Of a stretch of 64,000 bases of DNA, positions 51,479 to 59,667 are shown piece after piece. This stretch comes from an uncultured Planctomycetota bacterium (lineage in GTDB: Bacteria; Planctomycetota; Phycisphaerae; Phycisphaerales; UBA5793), in NCBI GenBank assembly GCA_900696685.1, contig CAADHA010000081.1, forward strand, positions 25,481-89,480, read 5' to 3'. The position numbers and the translations under genes are program-made. The notes beneath the pieces are model-generated. The model was not told where the DNA came from. It saw only the letters and a list, made by a program, of their open reading frames with translations, and searched no databases. The number at the start of each line of letters is the position of its first letter. Within the stretch, counting starts at the first letter, position 1.

Positions 51479-52399
51479 TCACCCTCCGAAGGAATCGCAG
51501 GCGCGGTAAGCATCGATCACCGCGCGCTCGCCTTCCTTGCCGCCGCGGCTGTTGCCGTGCTCCATGCCGACGATGCCGGTGAAGCCCTTGCCGTGGATGT
51601 GCGCGAAGACGTTGCGATAGTTGATCTCGCCGGTGGTCGGCTCATTGCGACCGGGGTTGTCGCCGACCTGGAAGTAGGCGATCTCCTCCCAGGCGCGATC
51701 GATATTGGGAATGAGGTTGCCCTCGGTGATCTGCTGGTGGTAGAGATCGTCGAGAATCTTGCACGCGGGACTGTTGACCGCGCGGCAGACCTGGTAGCCC
51801 TGCCCGATGGTGGTGAGGAACATGTTGGGATGGTCGCGCCAGGGGTTGAGCGGTTCGAGGACCATGACCAGGCCGTGCGGCTCGAAGATCTCCGCGCCGC
51901 GGCGCAGGCAGTCCACGACGTTGGCGGTCTGGTAGTCGAGGGTGAGGCGCTGGGTGAACGTGCCGGGGACGACGGTCATCCACCTGGCGTTGACGCGCTT
52001 CGCGACGTCGACGGCCTTGCGGCAGGCGTCGACGAACTTGTCGCGTGCGTCGGCGGCGCCGCTTGAGAGCGTGGCTCCCCACGCCGTGTCCATGTTGACG
52101 ACGAAGACGCCCATTGTGATGCCGAGATCGGACATCGCCTTCGCGAGCCGCTCCTGTTCCTCCACGCTGCGGCCGGCCATGCCGTTGTCTTCCCACGCGG
52201 TGAAGCCTTCATCGGCGGCGAACTTGAGTTGATCCACGGGGTCGTCGCCGGCGTGGTGGCGAAACATGCCGAAGTGCGGTGCGTACTTGAGTTTGAACGC
52301 GGTTCGATTCACGCGGCCCGCCGCGGCGTTGCGCGGCCATGCCATGCTTGCGCCTGCCGCTCCCGCCGCCGCCAGTTTCACGAAGTCACGTCGCATCAT
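51479..52399 (-). CDS. Tat-exported TIM-barrel sugar isomerase
   Basis: A 306-residue xylose-isomerase-like TIM barrel, close to hydroxypyruvate isomerases. The twin-arginine signal RRDFVKLAAAGAAG is at residues 3-16. Metal-binding acids are suggested by VLEPLNPW (Glu near residue 181) and KILDDLYHQQ (Asp near residue 216), and the barrel ends at GIVGMEHGNSRGG. It probably isomerises a sugar or keto-acid product in the periplasm, alongside the fucosidase. Two dispersed repeats lie between it and the upstream oxidoreductase gene. Confidence 0.82.
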   Translation of the reverse strand: MMRRDFVKLAAAGAAGASMAWPRNAAAGRVNRTAFKLKYAPHFGMFRHHAGDDPVDQLKFAADEGFTAWEDNGMAGRSVEEQERLAKAMSDLGITMGVFVVNMDTAWGATLSSGAADARDKFVDACRKAVDVAKRVNARWMTVVPGTFTQRLTLDYQTANVVDCLRRGAEIFEPHGLVMVLEPLNPWRDHPNMFLTTIGQGYQVCRAVNSPACKILDDLYHQQITEGNLIPNIDRAWEEIAYFQVGDNPGRNEPTTGEINYRNVFAHIHGKGFTGIVGMEHGNSRGGKEGERAVIDAYRACDSFGG

Positions 52400-52436
52400 G
52401 ATGGTGTCCTTGTCTTCTCAAGCGTTCTGAACGCAC

Positions 52437-52470
52437 CCCACGATTCGCTCGAAGACTCGCTCATCGTGGG
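52437..52470 (-). repeat. dispersed palindromic repeat, long form
   Basis: CCCACGAT and ATCGTGGG surround the 18-base loop TCGCTCGAAGACTCGCTC. It is intergenic, in reverse orientation, between the isomerase and oxidoreductase genes. Confidence 0.85.
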
Positions 52471-52493
52471 CGTGCTCTTGCATGATTCGAACG

Positions 52494-52520
52494 CCCACGA
52501 TGAGGCCCTGCGAATCGTGG
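52494..52520 (+). repeat. dispersed palindromic repeat, short form
   Basis: CCCACGAT and ATCGTGG surround GAGGCCCTGCGA, one base different from the standard loop. It follows the long-form copy after 23 bases and ends 25 bases before the oxidoreductase stop. Confidence 0.8.
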
Positions 52521-52545
52521 AATGCGTCCATGCCCTGCGCCTCAC

Positions 52546-53847
52546 TCAAACCAGAGGCGTTCTTCCCGGCGTGGCCACCGGCGGAGTCGGCAGCGGGCCG
52601 AACTCGTACGCCGGCGGCGTCAGGTCCTCCCTCGAGTTGAGCGCCTGCTCCCACGTCACTTCCTGGCCGGTATAGGCGCTCATCCGGCCCATGATCGCCG
52701 TCAGCGTCGCCTCGGCTACCGTTTGCGCTTCGTTGAGCCCGTCGCCGTTGCGGATGCTCGCAAGAAGATCAATGTGCTCCTGCACGTAGGGATTCGGATT
52801 GTCGCTCTCGAAGCGCCACTCGCTGCGGCCGCTCATCTCGGCGTGGCCTGAGTGCGTTCGCATGCGGCCTTCGCTGCAATGAATGACCTCTTCAACTCGG
52901 CTGGCGCAGTTGTCGATCTGCCGGCACATGCTCTGGAGAAAGGCGCCGCTGGGATATTCGTATTCGATTGCGAAGTGGTCGAAGATGTGGCCGTACTGCG
53001 GCTGCGTGCGCACCTGCCGCCCGCCCATGCCCATGGCGCGGACGGGGTGGCCGCCCATGGCCCAGTTGACGACGTCGAGGTTGTGGACGTGCTGCTCGAC
53101 GATGTGGTCGCCGCTGAGCCAGGTGTAGTAAAGCCAATTGCGCAACTGGTTCTCCATGTCGGACCATTCGCTCTTGCGCTCGTTCACCCACAGGCCGCCC
53201 TGGTTCCAGTAGCAGCGTGCGGCGGTGACGGCGCCGATGGCGCCGCTGCGCAGGCGCTCCATGGCGGCGAGGTAGCACGCTTCGTGGCGCCTCTGCGTAC
53301 CGGCAACGACGGAGAGTTTCTTCTGCTTCGCCGCCTGGCCCGCTGCGACCACTCTGCGGATGCCCGGCCCATCGACGGCGACGGGCTTTTCCATGAAGAC
53401 GTGCTTGCCGACGTTGACGGCCGCCTCGAAGTGGATCGGCCGAAAGTGCGGCGGCGCGGCGAGGATGACCATGTCCACCTCGGCGTCGGCGAGCAACTGC
53501 CTGTATGAATCGAAGCCGAGATAGCAGTTGGCGTCCGCCACTTTGCCGCGCTCGTGCTTGGCGAGGTGGCTGCGGCTGCCGCTGAGGCGATCGGCGAAGA
53601 CGTCGGCAAGGGCGACAATGCGCGTCTCGGGCGAAGCGTTGAGCGCATCGTAGGCTGCGCCGGTGCCGCGCCCGCCGCAGCCGATGACGCCGATGCGGAT
53701 GGCGTCCGAGCCGGCGACGTGGGCGCTCGCCGCCGTCCACGCGGCCGAAGGAACGATCGCTGCCGCGGTGAGGCCGGCGGTCGAGCGAACGAAGTCGCGG
53801 CGGGTAAGCGAACTACTCGCGCCTGTGTTGGTGCTGTTGCGGTTCAT
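52546..53847 (-). CDS. Tat-exported Gfo/Idh/MocA oxidoreductase
   Basis: A 433-residue NAD(P)-dependent oxidoreductase. GGAGAAG precedes the ATG at 53847. A twin-arginine signal LTRRDFVRSTAGLTAAA is followed by the Rossmann motif IGVIGCGGRGTGAAYDAL. The catalytic EKPVAVDG motif and a downstream HNLDVVNWAMGG segment are typical of the planctomycete Tat-exported group. It probably oxidises or epimerises a sugar in the periplasm. With the fucosidase and isomerase on the same strand it forms a catabolic set. Confidence 0.92.
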   Translation of the reverse strand: MNRNSTNTGASSSLTRRDFVRSTAGLTAAAIVPSAAWTAASAHVAGSDAIRIGVIGCGGRGTGAAYDALNASPETRIVALADVFADRLSGSRSHLAKHERGKVADANCYLGFDSYRQLLADAEVDMVILAAPPHFRPIHFEAAVNVGKHVFMEKPVAVDGPGIRRVVAAGQAAKQKKLSVVAGTQRRHEACYLAAMERLRSGAIGAVTAARCYWNQGGLWVNERKSEWSDMENQLRNWLYYTWLSGDHIVEQHVHNLDVVNWAMGGHPVRAMGMGGRQVRTQPQYGHIFDHFAIEYEYPSGAFLQSMCRQIDNCASRVEEVIHCSEGRMRTHSGHAEMSGRSEWRFESDNPNPYVQEHIDLLASIRNGDGLNEAQTVAEATLTAIMGRMSAYTGQEVTWEQALNSREDLTPPAYEFGPLPTPPVATPGRTPLV

Positions 53848-53974
53848 GGCAGTCTTCTCCGTGTTGCGTACAACGTGAATATAGCGGCGAAACATGTACG
53901 CTTCCTGCTCTGCCTCGGGGCAGAGATGGCATCTCTCCGGACCGTCGGCGGCGCACCACACGCTCCGGAAAGCA

Positions 53975-54006
53975 GGCACGGGCGAGGGAAGGCCCTCGCC
54001 CGTGCC
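53975..54006 (-). terminator. terminator after metalloprotease gene
   Basis: GGCACGGGCGAGGG and CCCTCGCCCGTGCC form a perfect 14-bp stem with a 4-base loop, 26 bases past the stop of the minus-strand protease gene. On the minus strand it is followed by TGCTTTCC. Confidence 0.75.
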
Positions 54007-54032
54007 GGTTCAGTCAGGGATGTGCAATCCAA

Positions 54033-56741
54033 TCAGTTGCCCGAGTAGGTCTTCACCGCGTCGATCGCGGCGCTGAGCCTCGTCTGGCACTCCTTGAGGT
54101 GCGTGCGGCTGTAATCGTCGAGGTTACGGGCGCTACTGCCCTTGAGCACCTTGTCGATCCTGTCGCGGAGATTCACCATCCACTCCATCGACAGCGCCTG
54201 CACGGCTCTCGGCGGACCCCACGAGCCGTAAGACTCGTTGAGGTCGATGAGATTGGTGATGTATTCGCGCTGAAGATTGCGCCTCAGGGAAGAGACCATC
54301 GGCTTGCGGTTGGTGTACTTCCCGTTGGCCGCGTCGGAAGACAGCACTTCACTCCAGATCTCCTCCGTCAACCCGTTGAGCAGTTCGGGAAGCGTGAACG
54401 CATCCTGATCGGCGGGGAGAAGAAACTCGTTGTCGTGGACGCGGCGGAAGATGGTGGGATTCATGAGTTGGAACAGGACCCCGCGCTGCACGCCCATGAT
54501 GGTGTCGTGCACGGGAAACTCAGGCGACCCGGCGTAGTTGCCCCAGTGGTTCTGCTTGTCCGTGGCGAGATAGGCGAGAAGATCGGGAGTCAGCCCGAAG
54601 GCGTCGTCGCGGAAGGCGTTGGCGACGACGAAACTGAAGGCCTCGCGCTGCCGTGCCGCTTCGACGGGGATCATCGGGGGGCGCTCGTTGGGATCGCCCT
54701 TGCGATCGCGGTTCACATAAGTGCCGCCCACGAACCGGCCGACCATGCTGACGGCTCCGGCCTGCTGGTAGAGGAGCATGTTGAAGTAGTCGCGCGCGGG
54801 ATGCCACGCTTCGCCCTTCTTCACGGCCCGGTCGAGCAACTCGCCGCGCAGGCGCTTGACAAGCGCGATCTGCCGATGGCCGTAGACGATCGGATCAGAG
54901 CCGAGGTCGAAGCGGCGCACGAGGGGGTCGGGGCCGCCGGCATCCTCGTCGGTGCCGTACTGAAGACCCGCTTCCGCGACGCGGCCGGCGATCTCGCCGA
55001 GTTTCTTCTCCTCGGGCGTGTAGCCGTACTCGATCGCCCAGTAGTCATAAGGGCCGATGACGGGCGTGACCCAGTCGCCCTGCTCCTGTCCTTCGGGCGC
55101 GAGGTTGAGGGGGTTGTAGTCCATGACGGAGCCGACCTGAGGCTCGTCGACGCCCTGGTTGATCGCATCGAGACTCTTCCAGGTGGAGGCCTTGAAGTTG
55201 TGGCGCAGGCCGAGCGTGTGGCCGACCTCGTGTGCGACGATCTCCTTGATGACCTGTGCGACGAACTTCTCCGGCAGGCCGTCGATGAGGTCTTCGTTGC
55301 TGTAGGCCTCGGGGTTCATGCGCGCGGACATCGCGAGGCGCGCGAGGTTCATCTGGTGCGCCTTGCCGATGGCCATGTCGCAGCGGCGATTCTTCTGGAC
55401 AATCCGCGCCAGCAGCGAGCCTGGGTTCGAGTCGTCGGCGGCGAACATGACACCGGACTGATCCCCCTGCGGCAGGCCGGAGGGAGACTGCGAGCGGTCG
55501 GCGCCGTTGCGGCCGAGGTACGCGGCCGGATCCCAGTGCGGATGGCGGCGGAGCCACTCCAGCGCTTCAGGAGCCGCGTCCTCCTTGGGAATCTCCGCGA
55601 TCATCTGCCGGTAGTTGAGCGCGTAGTAGCGGATCATCGAGTCGTCGAAGATAATGTCGGCGTCGAGGATCTCGCCCGTCTCCGGATTCGCGCGGCTCGG
55701 TCCCATCGCGAAGGCGTCCTCGGAAGTGATCCAGCGGATGAAGTTGTAGCGCACGTCCTCGGGGTCGAGGTCCATGTAGGCGCCGGTCTTGGCGTCCTGC
55801 TGGCGCACTTCGATCGCGCCGTCGATGCCGATGGCGTGGAAGGCCTTGTTCCACTCGAGGATGCCGTCGCGCACGTAGCGGCGGTACTTGACCGGCACCG
55901 TGTGCTCGATGTAGAAGATGATGGGCTTCTCAGGCGGGCTCAGCGCCAGCGACGCATCGCGCTTCTTGACGTTCCAGCGGTTGATGTACCGGACGAACTG
56001 CTTGCCGTCGGTGCTGTCCCGGCTGAAGTCCTTGAAGACGGTCATGAAATAGCCGATGCGCTCATCCGCCTCGCGCGGCTGGTAGTCGGTGCGCGGGATG
56101 CTGCTGAGCGAGTAGTAGATCTGCGTCAGGCGGCCGTCGGGCCCGGGGCCTTCAAACGAAACTTCGATGTTGCCGGGGAAGGCCTTGCAGTTCTTGATCG
56201 TCGTCAGGCGCGGATTCAGCGGCAGCGCGAAACGCCCCGACTGCCCCACGAGAAGCGCATCGAGATCGATCACAGGCCCGCCGCCCGGCCCCATCGTCAC
56301 GATCGGCACCGACAACAGCACGCGGTCGGAATACGTGCGATCGACGGAGGACTTGATCTCGGTGTCGCCGCGAGCCTGGTACTGGAGTTCGGGCTGCATG
56401 AGGACGAGTTCATCGTTGATGCGCCGCCAGTAGACGTAGAGTTCGTTCCACTGCCAGCCGGTGAAGTAACTGCCGCCTGCGATGGAGACGGCAGCAAAGA
56501 ACCGCTTGCCCTCGAAGCCGCGCGGCAGTTCCGCGAGAATCTGGTTGTCCTTGTCGTTGCGGTACAGCGTGTACATCGACTCGGCGCCGTCGGCCGTCGA
56601 GATCACCTTGCGGTACTCCTCGCTGACTTTCTCGAACGGGGGGAAGTCGCGGGCCGGGGAAGAGGCTGTCAAAACGGCCGAAGCGATTGCCGCGGCGAGG
56701 GCCGGCAAGCCTGCTCGCCTGCGAAATGTGATTCCGAACAC
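54033..56741 (-). CDS. large zinc metalloprotease (DUF5117-type)
   Basis: A 902-residue exported protein. It starts at GTG (56741) with AGGAGA upstream, and has a signal peptide ending SSPARD. The zinc site is HEVGHTLGLRH: His 504, Glu 505, His 508 and His 514 act as ligands and base, the metzincin-like pattern. SVMDYNPLN follows as a Met-turn-like segment. The N-terminal 300 residues are beta-rich (DUF5117/5118-like) and the C-terminal 350 helical (DUF4953-like). It probably degrades proteins in the periplasm or outside. A 905-codon open frame on the other strand is a shadow. Confidence 0.88.
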   Translation of the reverse strand: MFGITFRRRAGLPALAAAIASAVLTASSPARDFPPFEKVSEEYRKVISTADGAESMYTLYRNDKDNQILAELPRGFEGKRFFAAVSIAGGSYFTGWQWNELYVYWRRINDELVLMQPELQYQARGDTEIKSSVDRTYSDRVLLSVPIVTMGPGGGPVIDLDALLVGQSGRFALPLNPRLTTIKNCKAFPGNIEVSFEGPGPDGRLTQIYYSLSSIPRTDYQPREADERIGYFMTVFKDFSRDSTDGKQFVRYINRWNVKKRDASLALSPPEKPIIFYIEHTVPVKYRRYVRDGILEWNKAFHAIGIDGAIEVRQQDAKTGAYMDLDPEDVRYNFIRWITSEDAFAMGPSRANPETGEILDADIIFDDSMIRYYALNYRQMIAEIPKEDAAPEALEWLRRHPHWDPAAYLGRNGADRSQSPSGLPQGDQSGVMFAADDSNPGSLLARIVQKNRRCDMAIGKAHQMNLARLAMSARMNPEAYSNEDLIDGLPEKFVAQVIKEIVAHEVGHTLGLRHNFKASTWKSLDAINQGVDEPQVGSVMDYNPLNLAPEGQEQGDWVTPVIGPYDYWAIEYGYTPEEKKLGEIAGRVAEAGLQYGTDEDAGGPDPLVRRFDLGSDPIVYGHRQIALVKRLRGELLDRAVKKGEAWHPARDYFNMLLYQQAGAVSMVGRFVGGTYVNRDRKGDPNERPPMIPVEAARQREAFSFVVANAFRDDAFGLTPDLLAYLATDKQNHWGNYAGSPEFPVHDTIMGVQRGVLFQLMNPTIFRRVHDNEFLLPADQDAFTLPELLNGLTEEIWSEVLSSDAANGKYTNRKPMVSSLRRNLQREYITNLIDLNESYGSWGPPRAVQALSMEWMVNLRDRIDKVLKGSSARNLDDYSRTHLKECQTRLSAAIDAVKTYSGN

Positions 56742-56956
56742 GATGCTGTTCTCCTGTCTGGGCAGAGCCGGTGCGGCGGACCGTACAACGATCCGCGGAA
56801 GTGGCTGATGAGTTGAGTCGCGCCCACCATTGGCGAGGGTTCGGGAAATGATATCGGCATGGATGCGCCCGGACGCTGCATTCCGGCTGATTCGGGCAGG
56901 AGATTGATTCGGCGCGGGTCGGGAATAAACTCCAGTCCAACCCGTATTCGCCGTAC

Positions 56957-57031
56957 GTCCCGTTCGTCTAGCCCGGCCCAGGACACCAGGTTCTCATCCT
57001 GGTAACAGGGGTTCAAATCCCCTACGGGACG
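56957..57031 (+). tRNA. tRNA-Glu (anticodon CTC)
   Basis: A 75-base cloverleaf. Acceptor arms GTCCCGT/ACGGGAC pair fully. The anticodon stem CCAGG/CCTGG closes the loop TTCTCAT, with CTC at positions 34-36. The T arm is AGGGG-TTCAAAT-CCCCT. The discriminator is G. No CCA is encoded. The 3' acceptor arm overlaps the end of the convergent apbE gene by 10 bases. Confidence 0.96.
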
Positions 57032-58071
57032 CTTTTCATGCGCCCGGTCGTGCGGAGGGTGGCGCCTTGGGCCGTTGCCTCCTCGATCTGTGCCGCCGCA
57101 CCCGAGTATCGGCTGACGAGGCCGAGGCCGACCTCAGGAGGCAGCAGGCACAGGGCCGTGGCGAGCGCGTCGGCCGTCATGCCGCGCGGCGCCATGACCG
57201 TTGCGGCGATGCGCCGAGGCGATCCCAGCCCCGTCCGCGGATCGACGATGTGCGAGTACCGCACGCCCTCGATCTCGACGAACTGTTGCGCATCGCCTGA
57301 GGTCGAGACGGCAGCGTTGACGAGTTGCAGAGCGGGCATCGCTTCATCCGCCACCGGATGCACGCCAGCCTCGATCATCACTTCCCACGCGCGCCGATCC
57401 GGCGGCGCTTGGCCGACCACGATGTCGCCGGCGAGCGAGACGAGATACCGGTCAATCCCGTGCACGCGAAGAACCTCGGCCGCGGCGTCGCACGCATAGC
57501 CCTTTGCAACCCCGCCCAGGTCGAGCCGCATACCCGCCTTGCGCAACTCGACTGTTTGAGCATCGTCGTCGAGGTGCATCCACTGCGAGCCGACCTGGTC
57601 GCGCGCGGCGGCGATCGCTTCCTGTGAGGCACGCATGCCCGAGCGCCGCATCTCGCGCCACAGTCGCACGACGGGTCCGGCCGTAACATCGAAGGCGCCG
57701 CCGGATTGCTCATGCAGGGTCTTGGCGAAGGTCAGCACCTCGAAGAGTTCATCGCTCACGGCCACCGGCCCGGTCCCTGCCAGATTGCAGAGTCGCATGA
57801 GTTCGCTGTCGCTTCGATAGTCGCTCATCATGGCGTCGAGTACGGCGATGCGCGCAAAGGCGGCGCGGGCGGCCTCGGCGGCTTTCGCATCGCTCACCGC
57901 GTAGAGGACGATCCGCGCGCGAACGCCCATGTGGATCTGGCTGTACTCAAAGTGCTTGAGTTCCGCCGAGATTGGCGCGGCGTACCGCCCGGCACAGGCC
58001 GCAGGCACGACCGTCAGCACCAGGCAGGCCAGAAAGGACTGAAGATCATGGCATGAGGCTCGCCGGTTCAT
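57022..58071 (-). CDS. apbE: ApbE family FAD:protein FMN transferase
   Basis: A 349-residue exported flavin transferase that attaches FMN to threonine in partner proteins. A signal or lipoprotein-type N-terminus (LACLVLTVVPAACAG) follows MNRRASCHD; an in-frame ATG at 58083 is an alternative. Family signatures are AVLDAMMSDYRSDSEL, GAFDVTAGPVVRLW, MRLDLGGVAKGYACDAAAEVL, YLVSLAGDIVVG, and the metal site in YSHIVDPRTGLG with ADALATALCLL. The last codons and the TAG stop lie inside the tRNA-Glu 3' end. Its target flavoprotein is not in this window. Confidence 0.9.
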   Translation of the reverse strand: MNRRASCHDLQSFLACLVLTVVPAACAGRYAAPISAELKHFEYSQIHMGVRARIVLYAVSDAKAAEAARAAFARIAVLDAMMSDYRSDSELMRLCNLAGTGPVAVSDELFEVLTFAKTLHEQSGGAFDVTAGPVVRLWREMRRSGMRASQEAIAAARDQVGSQWMHLDDDAQTVELRKAGMRLDLGGVAKGYACDAAAEVLRVHGIDRYLVSLAGDIVVGQAPPDRRAWEVMIEAGVHPVADEAMPALQLVNAAVSTSGDAQQFVEIEGVRYSHIVDPRTGLGSPRRIAATVMAPRGMTADALATALCLLPPEVGLGLVSRYSGAAAQIEEATAQGATLRTTGRMKSVP

Positions 58072-58123
58072 ATGATGCCCCATGATAAGGCGGTCGACCA
58101 GAGGCGCGACGGGCTGACATCCG

Positions 58124-59203
58124 ATGACGCAGGAGCAGCAGGAATCCGGTTTCGACGCGATGAGCAGTGAATACCTCGCGCCAGGCGTCACTCCGCCGCC
58201 CGTCGCGCGGCCGACCGTGGATGCGCCGCCCGTCCTGGAGCCGTCGGTGCTTGATTGGCCGGCAGACTCGGCCTCGCCCGCCGATGGAGCGAAATTCTCT
58301 GCCGCACCACTCCCATCATCTCCGCGGCCGCGCGTGTGGAGCGCGCTCCTTCTCGCCGTCGTTGCTATCCCTTCCGCGGCGCTCATCGGCGGACTGGCCA
58401 CGGCCGTGCCTGCACTGATCCTCAATTGGGAAGAGATCCGCTCCGCCGGAGGCGACCGTGAGGCCGTGATGGAAGCGATCATGGGTTTTGTCGCCACACC
58501 CTTCGGCCTGGTCTGTTCGATTCTTCCGGCCGAGTTGACCTACCTGGCCCTTGTCGTCATGGCGGTGCAACTCTCCCCGATGGGATGGCGCGAGCGGCTG
58601 GCGATGCATCGGCCGAGTCTGCCGTGGTGGACGCTGCTGCTCTTCGCAGCCGCCACGCCTGTCTTTGCGATGATCGGCGGCTTCATTGCCTCGTTCCTGG
58701 GAGGCGACGAAGAGGGCGGGTCTCTCAAGTTCATGTTGGACATGTTCCAGAACATGCCCCTCGCCCTGGCGCCGTTCGCCGTTCTCCTCTACAGCCTGGC
58801 GCCGGGCTTCGCGGAGGAGATGGTGTTCCGCGGTTACTTGCAGTCGCGCCTCCTGGCGCGCTGGCATCCCGTCGCGGCGATCGGCGTCGCCAGCGTTCTC
58901 TTCGCCATCGCCCACATCGACCTGACACACGCGCTGGCCGTCTGGCCCGTGGGGGTCTGGTTCGGCGTCGTAGCCTGGCGGACCGGAACGATCTGGCCCG
59001 CGATCTTTGCCCATGCCGGGATGAACGCCTACGGCGTTTCGACGATGATGGCGCTGACCGCGGACGACCTGGCCGCAATGGAAGGTCAGTGGACGCCATT
59101 CCAGGAGGCCGTGCTGGCGATCGGCGCGGCCGCGCTCCTGGTCTCCTGCGCGTATCTCGCTTTCGGCCAGCGCGGGATCAGCCGCCGCGCGGCCCCGGTA
59201 TGA
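58124..59203 (+). CDS. CPBP family intramembrane metalloprotease
   Basis: A 359-residue membrane protein. After a disordered 60-residue N-terminus rich in Pro come about seven hydrophobic helices. The catalytic motif is EEMVFRGYL (Glu 231 and 232, Arg 236), followed by ASVLFAIAHIDLTHAL and the histidine helix FAHAGMNAYG; together these define the CAAX protease/bacteriocin-processing family. Substrates are unknown. It is divergent from apbE. The stop overlaps the ATG of the next reading frame (ATGA, 59200-59203). Confidence 0.88.
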   Translation: MTQEQQESGFDAMSSEYLAPGVTPPPVARPTVDAPPVLEPSVLDWPADSASPADGAKFSAAPLPSSPRPRVWSALLLAVVAIPSAALIGGLATAVPALILNWEEIRSAGGDREAVMEAIMGFVATPFGLVCSILPAELTYLALVVMAVQLSPMGWRERLAMHRPSLPWWTLLLFAAATPVFAMIGGFIASFLGGDEEGGSLKFMLDMFQNMPLALAPFAVLLYSLAPGFAEEMVFRGYLQSRLLARWHPVAAIGVASVLFAIAHIDLTHALAVWPVGVWFGVVAWRTGTIWPAIFAHAGMNAYGVSTMMALTADDLAAMEGQWTPFQEAVLAIGAAALLVSCAYLAFGQRGISRRAAPV

Positions 59204-59604
59204 ACACCTGTCGAACCTCCATTATCTCGCGCGTCCTTGTCTATCTGCTTGTCGGTGCGCTGACCAATGTCGTGATCGCATAGCGCCTCGGATGGCGGGT
59301 GTTCTACCAGCCTGATTCGTTTCAGATCACCAGCGAGCCAATGGAGCCGTGCGAGTTTGTGCCCAAGGAGTCTCCCAACGAGTTGATCGGCCCGGGCGGC
59401 CTGTCGCTCAGCCGCACGCGCCCGTCCGGCGCGGACTCTGCGGCGCCTGTGCTTACCCGGCCGGCTCCAGCCCGGCTTGCAGCGGGTGCGGCAACCCAGT
59501 TGATCCGAAACGTTCCTGTGTCCGATGAGAGCCTTGCGCCATCCCTGAGCCTGGCCCGAGCGGGCAGCGGCGTCATGCCAACCACGAAATCCTGTTGCAA
59601 ATGA
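59200..59604 (+). pseudogene. membrane-protein gene broken by an in-frame TAG
   Basis: The ATG at 59200 begins MNTCRTSIISRVLVYLLVG and ALTNVVIA, then hits TAG at 59281-59283. The same frame continues after the stop as RLGWRVFYQPDSFQI and stays open to 59604. I recall a planctomycete membrane family whose first helix ends NVxVAW, so the TAG stands where a TGG Trp codon is expected. The part after about residue 65 looks random, so the 3' end may be decayed too. Read-through or a sequencing error are the alternatives. Confidence 0.55.
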
Positions 59605-59623
59605 GGCCGGTTGTCAGTAATAT
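59595..59623 (+). promoter_or_regulatory. possible sigma70-type promoter
   Basis: TTGCAA (59595-59600) and TAATAT (59618-59623) are spaced by 17 bases, 44 bases upstream of the ATG at 59668. Confidence 0.4.
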
Positions 59624-59667
59624 TGCTGTTGGTTCGCGGGACCAGACACGACGAGGGGAAAGACAAC

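Noticed and set aside
11971..52520. CRISPR array interpretation of the repeats
   Set aside because: The copies are scattered over 41 kb with irregular spacing, and no cas gene is present.
54099..56816. 905-codon open frame on the plus strand opposite the metalloprotease
   Set aside because: The minus strand encodes an intact HExGHxLGLRH protease with a signal peptide; the plus frame has no recognisable feature and is a high-GC shadow.
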